Positions 1 through 9,057 are shown, counted from the stretch's first letter. The stretch: DNA of 39,411 nucleotides from an uncultured beta proteobacterium (GCA_903822205.1 CAIJOK010000123.1:1-39411); one strand, 5' to 3'. A program made the numbers and translations. The notes: generated by a model from the letters alone, not told the origin.

Positions 1-2
1 AG

Positions 3-563
3 GCACAACGCGGTGACTGGGATTACAAGCTATCCGCAGTTTATACCGTAGGCGTATTGGATTTTATTATTGACGAAGATCGCGAATCAAAGGATGTCGT
101 CCATTTTGTTCAGCTTAAGAATCAAAATAATCGGGTGTTTTATGATAAACTCACTTTTATCTATCTGACGCTTCCAAAATTCAATCTCACCCTCAAAGAA
201 TTAAAAACAAATCAAGATAAATGGTTTTATATTTTCAGACATTTGCAAGATTTGCAAGATATACCACCCGAGTTGCAGGGGGATATTTTCGTTAAATTGT
301 TTGAAATAGCACAGCTTGCCTGCTTTAACGCGATAGAGCGCACCGCTTATGAAGACAGCTTAAAGAATTATCGCGACTGGAAAGGCATCATCGAAACTGC
401 ACAGGAAGAAGGACGAGAAATAGGACAAGAAGAAGGACGTATGAAAGAACGAGAATATCTTGCACGCAATCTACTTGATATTCTGGATGATAATACTATT
501 GCCCAAAAAACAGGCGTAAGCGAAACCCAAGTCAAGTTATTGCGGCAGGTTGCAAATATGTAA
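3..563 (+). CDS. Rpn-family PD-(D/E)XK nuclease / transposase-like protein, 5' partial
   Basis: The reading frame is open from the window edge and continues an upstream gene, so the N-terminus is missing. The visible part begins with RGDWDYKLSAVY and continues with VLDFIID and VHFVQLKN, the pattern of the PD-(D/E)XK core in the Rpn/YhgA-like family (PDDEXK_2), whose characterised members promote recombination through DNA cleavage. The C-terminus has the charged helix typical of the family (EEGREIGQEEGRMKERE) and a short helix-turn-helix-like end (NTIAQKTGVSETQVKLLRQ). These genes are often multicopy and prone to decay; a remnant with a related C-terminal region lies near 31.7 kb. A decayed short element begins four bases after the stop codon. 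Family assignment is fairly secure, activity unknown. Confidence 0.75.
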   Translation, partial: AQRGDWDYKLSAVYTVGVLDFIIDEDRESKDVVHFVQLKNQNNRVFYDKLTFIYLTLPKFNLTLKELKTNQDKWFYIFRHLQDLQDIPPELQGDIFVKLFEIAQLACFNAIERTAYEDSLKNYRDWKGIIETAQEEGREIGQEEGRMKEREYLARNLLDILDDNTIAQKTGVSETQVKLLRQVANM

Positions 564-566
564 TGG

Positions 567-734
567 GTAATCGTATAGACCACCATGCCAAATGTTGTCG
601 TTCCTGTGGAGGCAAACAACAGTAGTCATTTCAGCGAAGGAGGGAATCCTGTGTATTTTTGTTTTTATGGATACAAAGTCAGTATGGATTCTCGCTTTCA
701 CGAGCATGACGGTGATGGAATTTATACAAAGTAC
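567..734. mobile_element. Decayed copy of the GTAACCGTTTAGAC short element (long form)
   Basis: Ends (GTAATCGTATAGAC on the left, TTTATACAAAGTAC on the right) and interior (CATGCCAAATG, GGCAAACAACAGTAGTCAT, GAGCATGACGGTGA) align with the intact element at 12973-13140 read in reverse. Both are 168 bp. Many point changes make this an old insertion. No target duplication is visible. Confidence 0.65.
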
Positions 735-922
735 GAATACTATTAGCCTCATCTAAGTTACGAATCACAAATTAGATACGTATAGCAAACTGACGCATCA
801 TATAAATCAACCACTTACAGCAAAACATACGTATGAAACTTGTGGTCAGTAGCTTATCGCTAATGCCCGTCAGATTAGCACGTGATGCTGTAAACTTAAT
901 AGTTAATTTTTATATAATTTTT

Positions 923-1132
923 ATGAACACGGTCAAAAAAATTGCTGATGAAGTACGCTATCTGCCAGAAATGCAGGCGCGTGAAGTGCTTGATTTTGTT
1001 GGTTACTTAAGAAACAAAATCAATCACACTGACAAAACAAATCAAAACGTTGACGATTTTGACCAATTTTGCGCTGTATTTGACGGTAAATTTAATCGCG
1101 ATGAATGTTATGACCGCCAGAGTATTTCTTGA
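923..1132 (+). CDS. DUF2281-type antitoxin (VapB-like) of a broken toxin-antitoxin pair
   Basis: A 69-aa protein starting MNTVKKIADEVRYLPEMQAR and continuing with EVLDFVGYLRNK, a good match to the short DUF2281 antitoxins that precede PIN-domain toxins. The start at 923 was chosen because this methionine opens the conserved part; in-frame sequence upstream is not family-like. The C-terminal tail is acidic and then basic, as expected for a toxin-wrapping segment. It overlaps the next frame by 23 bases, the usual translational coupling in such pairs. The partner toxin is truncated, so this antitoxin is now probably an orphan. Confidence 0.6.
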   Translation: MNTVKKIADEVRYLPEMQAREVLDFVGYLRNKINHTDKTNQNVDDFDQFCAVFDGKFNRDECYDRQSIS

Positions 1133-1232
1133 TACAAATATTGTCCTTTACGCCATCGGGATAGATACGCACAAAAAGGCTATTGCACGCCAACTCATTG
1201 CCGCCAGTCCAATGTGTGTGCATCATTTTTGA
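1110..1232 (+). pseudogene. Truncated PIN-domain toxin (VapC-like) remnant
   Basis: Only 40 codons remain: MTARVFLDTNIVLYA, then a short helix ending IAASPMC. The opening VFLDTNIVLYA is the first strand of a PIN ribonuclease with its first catalytic aspartate; full VapC proteins are about 130 aa, so the other acidic residues are lost. Homology ends just where a 49-bp sequence begins (1214) that recurs at 2367, so the break coincides with a repeat junction. Presumed inactive. Confidence 0.6.
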
Positions 1233-1262
1233 AAACCAATTACCATGACACCAGAATTTATA
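1214..1262. repeat. 49-bp direct repeat, copy 1
   Basis: Begins GTGTGTGCATCA and includes ACCATGACACCA; a near-identical copy in the same orientation is at 2367-2415. The two copies bracket the KilA-N gene and the ugd remnant. The left edge is the truncation point of the VapC remnant. Confidence 0.7.
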
Positions 1263-1322
1263 TCAGACACCTGGCATCCGTTATATAAGCGCAAGTATCT
1301 ATCAACTTTATAAGTTTTCATC

Positions 1323-2141
1323 ATGACAAAAAATAAAACATTGATGGTGAAAAACGTGCCTGTCACGCTTATCCCGCTCGCAGAGGGTGACTTCATCTCG
1401 TTAACTGACATGGTGCATGAAAGTGAAAACGGCTCGTCAGTCATTGATAACTGGCTGCGTAACAAAAATACGCTGGAGTTTTTGTCAGTATGGGAAGAAA
1501 TCTACAACCCAGCTTTTAATTCCCTCGAATTCGAGGAAATTAAAAAAAATGCAGGGTTCAATCGCTTCACCATGTCGGTCAAACAGTGGCTCACCCGCAC
1601 AAACGCCATCGGTTTAATGGCCAAAGCGGGCCGTTACGGCGGAACCTATGCTCATAAGGACATCGCTTTTGAGTTTGCCAGTTGGATTAGCCCTAAGTTC
1701 AAGCTCTACCTCATCAAAGAATTCCAGCGCCTCAAAGACGAAGAAATACTTGCCAAGTCACTTGAATGGAATCTGACGCGCTCATTAAGCAAGCTCAACT
1801 ACCGCATTCACACAGATGCCATTACCGAAAACATCATCCCTCAAGCGCTCACCCAGCAGCAATCGGTTTTCATTTACGCATCTGAAGCGGACGTGTTGAA
1901 CGTTGCATTGTTTGGCATCACCGCAAAACAATGGTGCGACCAAAACAACACAAAGCAAGGTAACATGCTTGACCACGCCAGCATAGAGCAGCTCATCATC
2001 CTGTCCAACCTGGAAAGCATCAATGCCGAGCTAATTCGCCAAAGCATTCCTCAAAGTGAACGTTTGCTTGCTCTAAACAACACCGCCATCCATCAGATGC
2101 GTTCGTTGCTGGGCAACTCAGCACTTCTAAAAATCAAATAA
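1323..2141 (+). CDS. KilA-N domain protein
   Basis: A 272-aa protein. Residues about 20-145 match the KilA-N DNA-binding fold: GDFISLTDMV, then VIDNWLRNKNTLEFLSVWE, RTNAIGLMAKAGRYGGTYAH and FEFASWISPKFKLYLIKEFQ. The last two blocks are the hallmark YAHxDIA and FASWxSPxF motifs. KilA-N proteins are found in phages and mobile islands, usually with unknown role. The C-terminal half is helical with no recognised domain (contains DVLNVALFGITAKQW). The gene is free-standing, between two copies of a 49-bp repeat, which hints that it moved as a unit. Start at 1323 is the first ATG and agrees with the domain. Confidence 0.8.
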   Translation: MTKNKTLMVKNVPVTLIPLAEGDFISLTDMVHESENGSSVIDNWLRNKNTLEFLSVWEEIYNPAFNSLEFEEIKKNAGFNRFTMSVKQWLTRTNAIGLMAKAGRYGGTYAHKDIAFEFASWISPKFKLYLIKEFQRLKDEEILAKSLEWNLTRSLSKLNYRIHTDAITENIIPQALTQQQSVFIYASEADVLNVALFGITAKQWCDQNNTKQGNMLDHASIEQLIILSNLESINAELIRQSIPQSERLLALNNTAIHQMRSLLGNSALLKIK

Positions 2142-2147
2142 GCCATC

Positions 2148-2350
2148 ATGAAAATCGCCATCGCCGGACTAAGTAACGCGTAACCGTTTAGACCCCCATG
2201 CCGAATGAAGTCACTCCAGTGGTGGCAAACAACAGTCGTCATTCCCGCCTTCGCGGGAATGACGGTGAGGGGGGTCTAAACGGTTACAGTAACGCCATGC
2301 TGTTAACGCAGAGCAAAACGTATTGCAGAGCAGGTTTTATCACAGCCTGA
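2148..2350 (+). pseudogene. Remnant of UDP-glucose 6-dehydrogenase N-terminus, interrupted by a short mobile element
   Basis: Removing the element at 2180-2287 and one 8-bp target copy restores a continuous frame reading MKIAIAGL-SNAMLLTQ. This resembles the N-terminus of Ugd-type nucleotide-sugar dehydrogenases (KIAIAG-x-GYVGLSNAxLLAQ) with the glycine-loop residues between AG and LSN deleted. After about 16 residues the similarity ends and the frame stops at 2348. It would fit a polysaccharide locus. The match is short, so the identification is tentative. Confidence 0.45.
2180..2287. mobile_element. Intact 108-bp short inverted-repeat element with 8-bp target duplication
   Basis: Ends are GTAACCGTTTAGACCCCC and its reverse complement. 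The element is flanked by the perfect direct repeat AGTAACGC (2172-2179 and 2288-2295). It has no coding capacity. The interior carries one ATTCCC-N8-GGGAAT palindrome of the Neisseria dRS3 type. The GTAA termini and 8-bp duplication fit IS66-family transposition (inference). Confidence 0.85.
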
Positions 2351-2366
2351 ACTCAATTGCGCATAA

Positions 2367-2415
2367 GTGTGTGCATCAATTTTGAAAATTAAATACCATG
2401 ACACCAAAATTTATA
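2367..2415. repeat. 49-bp direct repeat, copy 2
   Basis: Second copy of the sequence at 1214-1262, same orientation, with a handful of differences. Confidence 0.7.
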
Positions 2416-2417
2416 CA

Positions 2418-2609
2418 ATGCCAAAGGCAGAACTCAAGCACTCTACAGTCACCCCAAAGGCTGTTACTACAAAAGGCCTTGATTGGCTTGCCACTAACCT
2501 GAAAAGCCCCTAGGCGACACAAGCAACCATGGCCGTCGTTGAGACCTTCGCAACACATTGGGAACTGTCCCGTAACATCAAGGCACTGTCAAGCAATAAC
2601 GCTGATTAA
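2418..2609 (+). pseudogene. Possible broken small ORF with an internal amber codon
   Basis: A frame from ATG at 2418 (MPKAELKHSTVTPKAVTTKG) is interrupted by TAG at 2511 and then stays open to 2607 (MAVVETFATHWELSRNIKAL). The product is not recognised. It may be a decayed small gene or chance; nothing else is visible between the repeat and the next gene. Confidence 0.2.
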
Positions 2610-2617
2610 ACAACCCA

Positions 2618-2890
2618 ATGAACATAGACCCTCTTTGCCTTAACCCCGCTTACAGCACGACGCGACAGGTCACGCGCCAGCGCCCTGTCTATGAAAAAAA
2701 ACCTGACGACAAATTTGAATCGGTGTTGCATCGCTATGAATTATCATTGATGTCGAAAAAGTTCTTCACAGATAAGTTTGTTCAAACTGCAATGCGCATT
2801 GCTGCCGGTGTAGGCGAAATATTGATACTGGGCAGGTTGGATATTTTTAGTGACTGGGTTTGGATACCTGATTACTTGTGTGCAACGTAG
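2618..2890 (+). CDS. Hypothetical protein
   Basis: A 90-aa frame starting MNIDPLCLNPAYSTTRQVTR. Not recognised. It has a hydrophobic stretch near residues 60-75 (AAGVGEILILGRLDIF) and no clear motif. It lies just upstream of the polysaccharide genes and could be the leftover N-terminus of a larger gene; the following 270 bases (2891-3160) contain no convincing coding frame. Confidence 0.3.
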   Translation: MNIDPLCLNPAYSTTRQVTRQRPVYEKKPDDKFESVLHRYELSLMSKKFFTDKFVQTAMRIAAGVGEILILGRLDIFSDWVWIPDYLCAT

Positions 2891-3160
2891 CGGATGTTGC
2901 AATTGCACAAGCCGGAGGATTATGTGATTGCGATAGTGATGACTTTCAATTTTTTTGGGTTTGTTGTTCGCACATTTAACTTTCTGGGATGGCATTGGAA
3001 ATATTATGTAGTTTACTATCAGTCGTTTTATAGGGAAACTAAAATGATGGTAATTTTAGTTGGGCAAGAAAAGTGAAGGATGTTTTGAGAAGTACATTAA
3101 TTATTAATGGCAATATTATGGCTAAAGTAATGGCAGACTTTAATCTGGGTAATAGTTGAT

Positions 3161-4177
3161 ATGCACCAACCAAGAATCACCATTGTCACTCCAAGCTTTA
3201 ATAGAGGTTGGTCGATTCGGTCATGTATTGAATCATTGCGAAGTCAAACTTTTGTTGATTATGAACACATTATCGTGGATGGGGGGTCAACAGATGACAC
3301 GTTAAAGATTTTGCATGAAGTTTCTGAGGCTGATTCGCGAATTAAATATATTACTGAGCCTGACAACGGCATGTACGATGCTGTCAACAAGGGGATGAGA
3401 TTGGCTTCGTCTGAAATTGTAGCCTATCTCAATACCGATGATTTTTATTTGCCGCACACTTTAGAGCAGGTGTTAAGAGCATTTGCTGAAAATCCAGACG
3501 TGTCTATGCTGTATGGCCATTGGATGTCATGGCATTCTGAAATAAATTTTTTGGAAATACTCCCTGTACTTAATTATTCAGCAGCAGATTTGGCCTTGTT
3601 TGCGGTACTGCCACAACCTTCTGTTTTTTTTAAGCGTAAAGTATTTGAATCGATAGGAGGATTTGATCTTTCATACAAACTGCTTGCTGACAATGATTTT
3701 TTTTCAAAAGCTGCGGTAAATGGATTTAAATTCAAAAGAATTGATGAATACCTTGCAGTTCAAACAGTACATTCCGGAAATTTGCTTGCGGGCAACGCAG
3801 ATGCACTATTGCAGGCCAAGTATGAAGGTGATTGTTATCGTCAAGCGAGAATCAAAGAGCTGTCAAACGGTGGTTGTAAATTTGCCGGAATGACAAAAGC
3901 CCATATACATAAATTTATTTTGCCTATATCATGGAGGTTATATTTTTTATATAGATGGTTGTTACGTGACGATGCAGATTCTGCTGAATTTCGCTCTAAA
4001 TTTTTTCAAATGGAATGTGTGCAGGTTTCATCTTATTCGTTATTTCGTTACGTTTTTTGTTTGTCAAAGAGATGTAGATATGTATTTTGTACTGTTGGCG
4101 TCATAAAATTTGCGAATATGCTCGGTTTTATGCCGCCTAATTGTAATTTGGCATCTTTGTTAATACGCTCTGATTGA
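3161..4177 (+). CDS. Family 2 glycosyltransferase
   Basis: A 338-aa cytoplasmic or membrane-associated GT-A enzyme expected to add a sugar to a lipid-linked polysaccharide repeat unit. The N-terminal block ITIVTPSFNRGWSI, then HIIVDGGSTDDTLKIL and YITEPDNGMYDAVNKGM is the classic WcaA/GT2 nucleotide-binding region. NTDDFYLP supplies the DxD-type metal motif at about residue 90, and LPQPSVFFKRKVFESIGGFD follows as in the family. The C-terminal third is basic and aromatic, possibly membrane-associating. Sugar specificity cannot be read. Its stop overlaps a possible TTG start of the next gene, so this begins a tightly packed operon. Confidence 0.85.
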   Translation: MHQPRITIVTPSFNRGWSIRSCIESLRSQTFVDYEHIIVDGGSTDDTLKILHEVSEADSRIKYITEPDNGMYDAVNKGMRLASSEIVAYLNTDDFYLPHTLEQVLRAFAENPDVSMLYGHWMSWHSEINFLEILPVLNYSAADLALFAVLPQPSVFFKRKVFESIGGFDLSYKLLADNDFFSKAAVNGFKFKRIDEYLAVQTVHSGNLLAGNADALLQAKYEGDCYRQARIKELSNGGCKFAGMTKAHIHKFILPISWRLYFLYRWLLRDDADSAEFRSKFFQMECVQVSSYSLFRYVFCLSKRCRYVFCTVGVIKFANMLGFMPPNCNLASLLIRSD

Positions 4178-4179
4178 AC

Positions 4180-5505
4180 ATGGATATTGCTGATTTGTTT
4201 GAGCAAGTTGATTGGATTTCTTTTTTTGTAATTTTTGCAATTGTTATTAGCATTGCAATTTTATTCTTTAGGGATTGTTCTTTTAGTTTTTATGATCCAG
4301 CTTGGTTCACTGTTGGCTCATTATCTATAGCGGTATCATTGGTTACATATTTAAAATTCTCTGAGAACTTTGGTTATTGGCCAAATGTTCAGTACGTATG
4401 CTTAGCTTTTTTGTTTTTTTTAATTGGTGTGAGGGCCACAAAATTCATTATAACATCATTCTTTAACAAGTCAATTAGAATTGACTTTGATACAGATGTA
4501 GCAGGCGCTCAATTCCTTATGTTGCATAAGATTTTATTGATCCTTATTGCTATTATCTCATTCTTAATATTAACTAGGGCCTTTGCTCAAGGCTTGCCCA
4601 TCTTTGCTGAAGACCCTGAAGCGGCTAAAACAGCAGTGAATTCGGGCGGATTTGGCCTGATCACTCGTTTACTTGGGCCCAGTCTTCTGTTGGCTACATC
4701 AATCACAATATTGCTTATTACAAAAAAGCGCATAAGCAAGACTAGAGGGTTTGTTCTGATTATACCAGTAGTTTTAAGTCTATTGTCATCCGGATCAAAA
4801 GGGTCTTTTGTATTGATATTGATTTCATTTGTTGGCGTACATACATATTTAAAATATTGTGATGTTCAATATACACAGCCTAGGGCCGGTTGGTTAGTTT
4901 TTTGTATTGCTTTTATTATAGTTGGTTACGCATTTCTTGTATTGATTCTTCGTGGTTCATCTAGCGATGACGCTGTTATGTTTGCATTTAAAACTTTTGG
5001 AATTCGATTGCTTGCAGGTGGTGATGCAGTTTTTTATTTCTTTTCACTCAATCTTCACAAACTAATTTCATTCCATCCAAGTGATTATATTTGGGACTAT
5101 GGTATTGCGCCAGTTTTATCAATATTCAGGTTAATTTCCTACCAGAAGACTTTAGGCCTTCATATATCGAGTGAACTGTTTGGTGTTGATAGGGGAGGGC
5201 CAAATCCAACTTTGTTTGTTGAGGGATATTCTTATTTTGGATTTTTTTTTGGCCTATTATATTCTTTTTGCATTGGTGTAATTTTTCAATTGTTTAGAAG
5301 TGCTGCTTTTGTTTCATTTATGAATTTTTCAGCATGGCGTTTTCTTTTTTTTATTGTATTTTTTGCAGCCGCATTGACTATGCCGATTGATATGATTTTA
5401 GTTGCATCAGATTTAATTAATTCCATCTTGCTTATCACTGTATTGTGGTTTTTTTACCAATTTTTGTTGATGATGATATGTGCATCAACTTTGAGGAAAT
5501 CATGA
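4180..5505 (+). CDS. O-antigen/oligosaccharide repeat-unit polymerase (Wzy-like)
   Basis: A very hydrophobic protein of about 440 aa with roughly 10-12 predicted membrane segments and a polar loop containing GSKGS near the middle. This is the usual picture of a Wzy-type polymerase that joins repeat units at the periplasmic face of the inner membrane. Wzy proteins share little sequence, so the call rests on topology, size and position among glycosyltransferases. ATG at 4180 is taken as the start; an in-frame TTG at 4174 overlaps the preceding stop and is possible. The stop overlaps the next gene's start as ATGA. AT-rich with long T runs (for example about 5230-5238). Confidence 0.7.
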   Translation: MDIADLFEQVDWISFFVIFAIVISIAILFFRDCSFSFYDPAWFTVGSLSIAVSLVTYLKFSENFGYWPNVQYVCLAFLFFLIGVRATKFIITSFFNKSIRIDFDTDVAGAQFLMLHKILLILIAIISFLILTRAFAQGLPIFAEDPEAAKTAVNSGGFGLITRLLGPSLLLATSITILLITKKRISKTRGFVLIIPVVLSLLSSGSKGSFVLILISFVGVHTYLKYCDVQYTQPRAGWLVFCIAFIIVGYAFLVLILRGSSSDDAVMFAFKTFGIRLLAGGDAVFYFFSLNLHKLISFHPSDYIWDYGIAPVLSIFRLISYQKTLGLHISSELFGVDRGGPNPTLFVEGYSYFGFFFGLLYSFCIGVIFQLFRSAAFVSFMNFSAWRFLFFIVFFAAALTMPIDMILVASDLINSILLITVLWFFYQFLLMMICASTLRKS

Positions 5506-6500
5506 TTTCTGTAGTGCTTGTAAATTGGAATGGTTGGAAAGATACAATTGCATGTCTTCAATCATTGCTTAATTCAGATACTGTGCCTGCTCGCTTTATT
5601 GTGGTAGATAACGCTTCAAGCAACGATTCAATTGAACGAATAAGACAATGGGCAAATAAAAAAATCGAAGTTGAAAAAACTGGTGATGAGTGCGAAAAAT
5701 ATGCTTTGCAGGGAAAATATTGTTCAAGGCATATTGTTGATGTTAATTATAATGACATAATAAACAATACTGCTGCATCATCAATGGAATTTTCGTTGCA
5801 TCAAATGCAGCTAATTATTTATTTAGTATGCAGCCCTCGTAATGGCGGCTTTGGTTATGGATGTAACGTCGGTATGTCGTTGGCCAAACAACTGGGTACC
5901 GACGTTATTTGGTTATTAAATAATGATTGTGTTGTGAAATCAGAGTCGTTAAAAATAATTTATAATCATGTATTAAAAAACAAAAATACTATTTTTGGCA
6001 CAGTGTTAAAATATTATTACAAACCTAATAGAACCCAAGCAATTGGCGGTGGCCATCTGTCGCGACTGACGGGTTCTGTTTCAACATTTGATAGACCATC
6101 TTTTCGTAGCACACTTAACTTCATTAACGGTGCTTCAATGGCAGTTTGCAAGGAAATTTTTGAAGCTATTGGTGGTTTTGATGAAAATATTTTTATGTAT
6201 TTTGAGGAAAATGATTTTTGTATCCGCGCTGAAAAAGCTGGATACAAATTTGATGTGATCGATACCGACGTTTTTCACAAACACGGAGGAAGTCTAGGTT
6301 GTAAATCTACAGTTAGGTCATGGGAACAAGTTTATATCAATAAGCATTACGTGTTGAAAAAAAATTTTGGTTGGGGTGTGTGGGTATTTTTCTTTTTTTT
6401 TGTTTTGGTTATCCGTTCATTGTTGCCGGTTGGGCAACAAACGACTAGGCAGGGCGCTAGACGCGCACTTGCACATTTTATTTTTGGTAAAGTTATATGA
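5502..6500 (+). CDS. Family 2 glycosyltransferase (rhamnosyltransferase-like)
   Basis: A 332-aa GT2 enzyme. It starts MISVVLVNWNGWKDT, followed by FIVVDNASSNDS, PRNGGFGYGCNVGM and VIWLLNNDCVV. The LNND segment is the metal-binding DxD variant of the rhamnosyl/GT2 subfamily, and FINGASMAVCKEIFEAIGGFDE is the acceptor-side block. About 60 residues of charged sequence are inserted between the first strands and the NGGFG block. ATG 5502 is preferred because GAGGAAATC just upstream is a good ribosome site and the start overlaps the previous stop by ATGA. It in turn overlaps the next gene by ATGA, so the genes are translationally coupled. Confidence 0.85.
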   Translation: MISVVLVNWNGWKDTIACLQSLLNSDTVPARFIVVDNASSNDSIERIRQWANKKIEVEKTGDECEKYALQGKYCSRHIVDVNYNDIINNTAASSMEFSLHQMQLIIYLVCSPRNGGFGYGCNVGMSLAKQLGTDVIWLLNNDCVVKSESLKIIYNHVLKNKNTIFGTVLKYYYKPNRTQAIGGGHLSRLTGSVSTFDRPSFRSTLNFINGASMAVCKEIFEAIGGFDENIFMYFEENDFCIRAEKAGYKFDVIDTDVFHKHGGSLGCKSTVRSWEQVYINKHYVLKKNFGWGVWVFFFFFVLVIRSLLPVGQQTTRQGARRALAHFIFGKVI

Positions 6501-7654
6501 AAGTTGGAATAGATGCTCGTTTTATTACTCACCAGCCGCGTCGTGGTATTGGTAATTATTCGCTAAATTTAGTGAACGCACTTGTAAGACTTGATCCATC
6601 TGTTGAATACGTTCTGTACATTGCCCAGCCGGACGCTGAGGGTATTTTACCTAGCTTAACTAATGTCAAAGTACGACAGTTGTTTCCATCTATTTATCCG
6701 ATTTGGGAAAATGTTGCTTTGCCTTTTGCCGCTATAAAAGATCGGATCGATGTGCTTCATTGTTTGGGTAATACTGCACCACTTTTTCTTTCGTCAAGCG
6801 TACGTTTGGTGCTATCAATAATGGATGTGATGTTTTTGCAGACTGGCGCATTCGTACCAAAGCCTACGACGCGTTACCAAAGATGGGGACGACTTTACAG
6901 AGCCTTTTTTGTTCCGTTTGTTGCGAGGCGTTCCAAACAAATTATCACGATTTCTGAATTTTCACGGCAGGATATTTCCCATCTTATTTTTGGCATCAAT
7001 CCAAACCAACTGTGCGTTACTCATTTATCGTGTGATCCTATTTTTCATAATTCATTATTTATTACTGAAAATTTTGATGCATGTATTGCAGAAATTGTTT
7101 GCCATCCATTCATTTTTTGCTTGGGTGCAGAAGATCCAAGAAAAAATACACTGCGCTTAGTAAACGCATATTTAAAATTGTTAAAAACAAATGTTATTTC
7201 TGAAAATCTTGTGATCAGTGGTTATGCAAACTGGGATCACAGCGAGGCATATTTTGCTGTCAAAGAAGCTGGTGCTGAGCATCGTGTTAAATTTTTAGGT
7301 TTTATTACGATCAATGAGTTATCACAGCTTTACCGTAAAGCTACAGTCTTTGTTTATCCGTCACTTTACGAAGGATTTGGTATACCTATACTTGAGGCAT
7401 TTTCATCAGGTTGTCCTGTTATTGCGTCCAATGTGACTTCGATTCCCGAGGTGGGTGGCGATGCTGCACTTTATTTTGATCCTTGGAATGAATCAGAAAT
7501 TACTACGACTTTATTACGCGTGATCAATGATTCATCATTACGCCGGATGCTTGTTGAGCGTGGGTTTATTCGTGCCATGATATTTACTTGGGAGGAATCT
7601 GCGCGCAAAACTTTAGCTGTATATCGTGAATACATGGATCCATCGCACATTTGA
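6497..7654 (+). CDS. Family 4 glycosyltransferase (mannosyltransferase-like)
   Basis: A 385-aa GT-B enzyme. N-terminus [10 protein letters not shown]...[12 protein letters not shown] is typical of GT4 mannosyl/rhamnosyl transferases; [11 protein letters not shown] starts the C-terminal Rossmann domain; [20 protein letters not shown] is the E-x7-E donor-binding motif, followed by [19 protein letters not shown]. It is coupled to the preceding gene by an ATGA overlap and ends the first tight operon. A decayed, partly near-identical second copy lies at 9.27-10.41 kb, so this is the intact parent. Donor sugar is inferred only at class level. Confidence 0.85.
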   Translation: MKVGIDARFITHQPRRGIGNYSLNLVNALVRLDPSVEYVLYIAQPDAEGILPSLTNVKVRQLFPSIYPIWENVALPFAAIKDRIDVLHCLGNTAPLFLSSSVRLVLSIMDVMFLQTGAFVPKPTTRYQRWGRLYRAFFVPFVARRSKQIITISEFSRQDISHLIFGINPNQLCVTHLSCDPIFHNSLFITENFDACIAEIVCHPFIFCLGAEDPRKNTLRLVNAYLKLLKTNVISENLVISGYANWDHSEAYFAVKEAGAEHRVKFLGFITINELSQLYRKATVFVYPSLYEGFGIPILEAFSSGCPVIASNVTSIPEVGGDAALYFDPWNESEITTTLLRVINDSSLRRMLVERGFIRAMIFTWEESARKTLAVYREYMDPSHI

Positions 7655-7753
7655 AAATTTTGCCATAATTTTTAGAATTTTTAAATACTGTAAAAGCCGA
7701 ACTGGTTTTTTTGTTTTATTGCTTAAGTGACTTGGTAATTTACCGATAAATTT

Positions 7754-7867
7754 GAAACCGTTTAGACCCTTCACTCTGTATAGGGGCTATGACAGATCAG
7801 TGCCCTATGAAAACTAATCACTTTGAGCACGACGCGCAAAGAATTGAGAGGGGATGTAAACGATTGC
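7754..7867. mobile_element. Decayed short inverted-repeat element
   Basis: Left end GAAACCGTTTAGACCC and right end GGGATGTAAACGATTGC are diverged forms of the shared terminus. The 114-bp element sits between the GT4 and acyltransferase genes. The interior is unlike the other copies and no target duplication remains. Confidence 0.55.
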
Positions 7868-7962
7868 TAATGTTTATCTCGTGTGTTTTGCTTCTTTTGG
7901 CCGTGATTTTGGCGAACTTGAATAACTTTATCTTTGGATTATGAAATTATGGATTTAGGAAT

Positions 7963-9057
7963 ATGAATAACAGAAATGGATATTTAGATTTTTTACGAAG
8001 TACTTCTGCGTTTTTTGTTGTCGTTGGTCATTTTAGATATTTGATTTTTATCAAATCAAGTAGTTTAGGCGCTTCTGTTGTATTGTTAATGACAGGTTTT
8101 GCACATCAATCTGTTATTGTTTTTTTTGTTATTAGTGGATACTTGATTGGTGGTAAACTACTAGCAAATAATTGCAATCTGATTACTTTTAATGAGTTCA
8201 AATCAAGTTATCTTACAAACAGAATTGCAAGGATAGTTCCCGCATATGTAGCCGCTCTTTTTTTGACGGTATTGATTGATTCTTTTGTTAAAATTATTTC
8301 GTTTGATATAAATTTACACGGCGAGATTGAAAGAGTACGGCAATCATTTACTGTACTCCCAAGTTTTTTTCAAATTACCACGCACGCATTCTTGATTCAA
8401 AGTATTTTTAATACATCTTTTGGATCAAATCAGCCACTTTGGAGTATTTCGTACGAATGGATAATTTATTTTTTATTTCCGTTGATTCTGTATAATAGAT
8501 ATGCTGGCATTTTTGTTGCGGTTTTGTTATTTTGTCATAATTATAATTTTTTATTCTATTTTTTGATTTGGCTGGTTGGTGCCTTTGCATCATACTTCTA
8601 TCAGAAATCAATTGAAGTCAAATATGAATTTTATAACGTTTTTTTTATAACTTTAATACTGCTGCTTCTTGTTTTATCAAAATATATCGAGAATCAAAAT
8701 ATGGGATTAACTCAATTGGTTTTGGATTTTTTATTGGCTGTCGCGATAGCCTATTCAATAAATACGACAGGAAGTAAATTCCCTATTGCGTTAAACAACT
8801 TTTTTAGATTTTTTGCTTCTTTTTCATTTTCGTTATATTTAATACACTTTCCATTGATGATTTTGTTTTTTGTAACTGTATCTATACTGTTTCGAGGATC
8901 AGATTTATCTCAATTCCAGATGGATGATATCTACGGTTGGCTTTTGTTTTTGTTTGGATTGGGGTTTATTGTATTGTGTGCCAGAATTTTTTCTTTGTTG
9001 TTTGAAAAGCCATTGGTTTTTTATAAATCAAAAATTTTAATTTTATTTAGATCTTAA
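7963..9057 (+). CDS. Acyltransferase-3 family membrane protein (OafA/OatA-like)
   Basis: A 364-aa integral membrane protein with about ten hydrophobic segments. The N-terminus GYLDFLRSTSAFFVVVGHF holds the family's R-x10-H signature in the first membrane segment, and FFVISGYLIG follows as in acyltransferase-3 enzymes that O-acetylate or otherwise acylate O-antigen and exopolysaccharide sugars. The late segment FSLYLIHFPLMI is also characteristic. Its place among glycosyltransferases supports polysaccharide decoration. It is separated from the preceding gene by a decayed short element, so it probably has its own promoter in the AT-rich stretch 7868-7962. Substrate unknown. Confidence 0.8.
   Translation: MNNRNGYLDFLRSTSAFFVVVGHFRYLIFIKSSSLGASVVLLMTGFAHQSVIVFFVISGYLIGGKLLANNCNLITFNEFKSSYLTNRIARIVPAYVAALFLTVLIDSFVKIISFDINLHGEIERVRQSFTVLPSFFQITTHAFLIQSIFNTSFGSNQPLWSISYEWIIYFLFPLILYNRYAGIFVAVLLFCHNYNFLFYFLIWLVGAFASYFYQKSIEVKYEFYNVFFITLILLLLVLSKYIENQNMGLTQLVLDFLLAVAIAYSINTTGSKFPIALNNFFRFFASFSFSLYLIHFPLMILFFVTVSILFRGSDLSQFQMDDIYGWLLFLFGLGFIVLCARIFSLLFEKPLVFYKSKILILFRS

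Noticed and set aside
5225-5242. Poly-T tract in the polymerase gene as a phase-variation switch.
   Set aside because: The region is AT-rich with many similar T runs and the gene is in frame. Without population data there is no reason to single it out.
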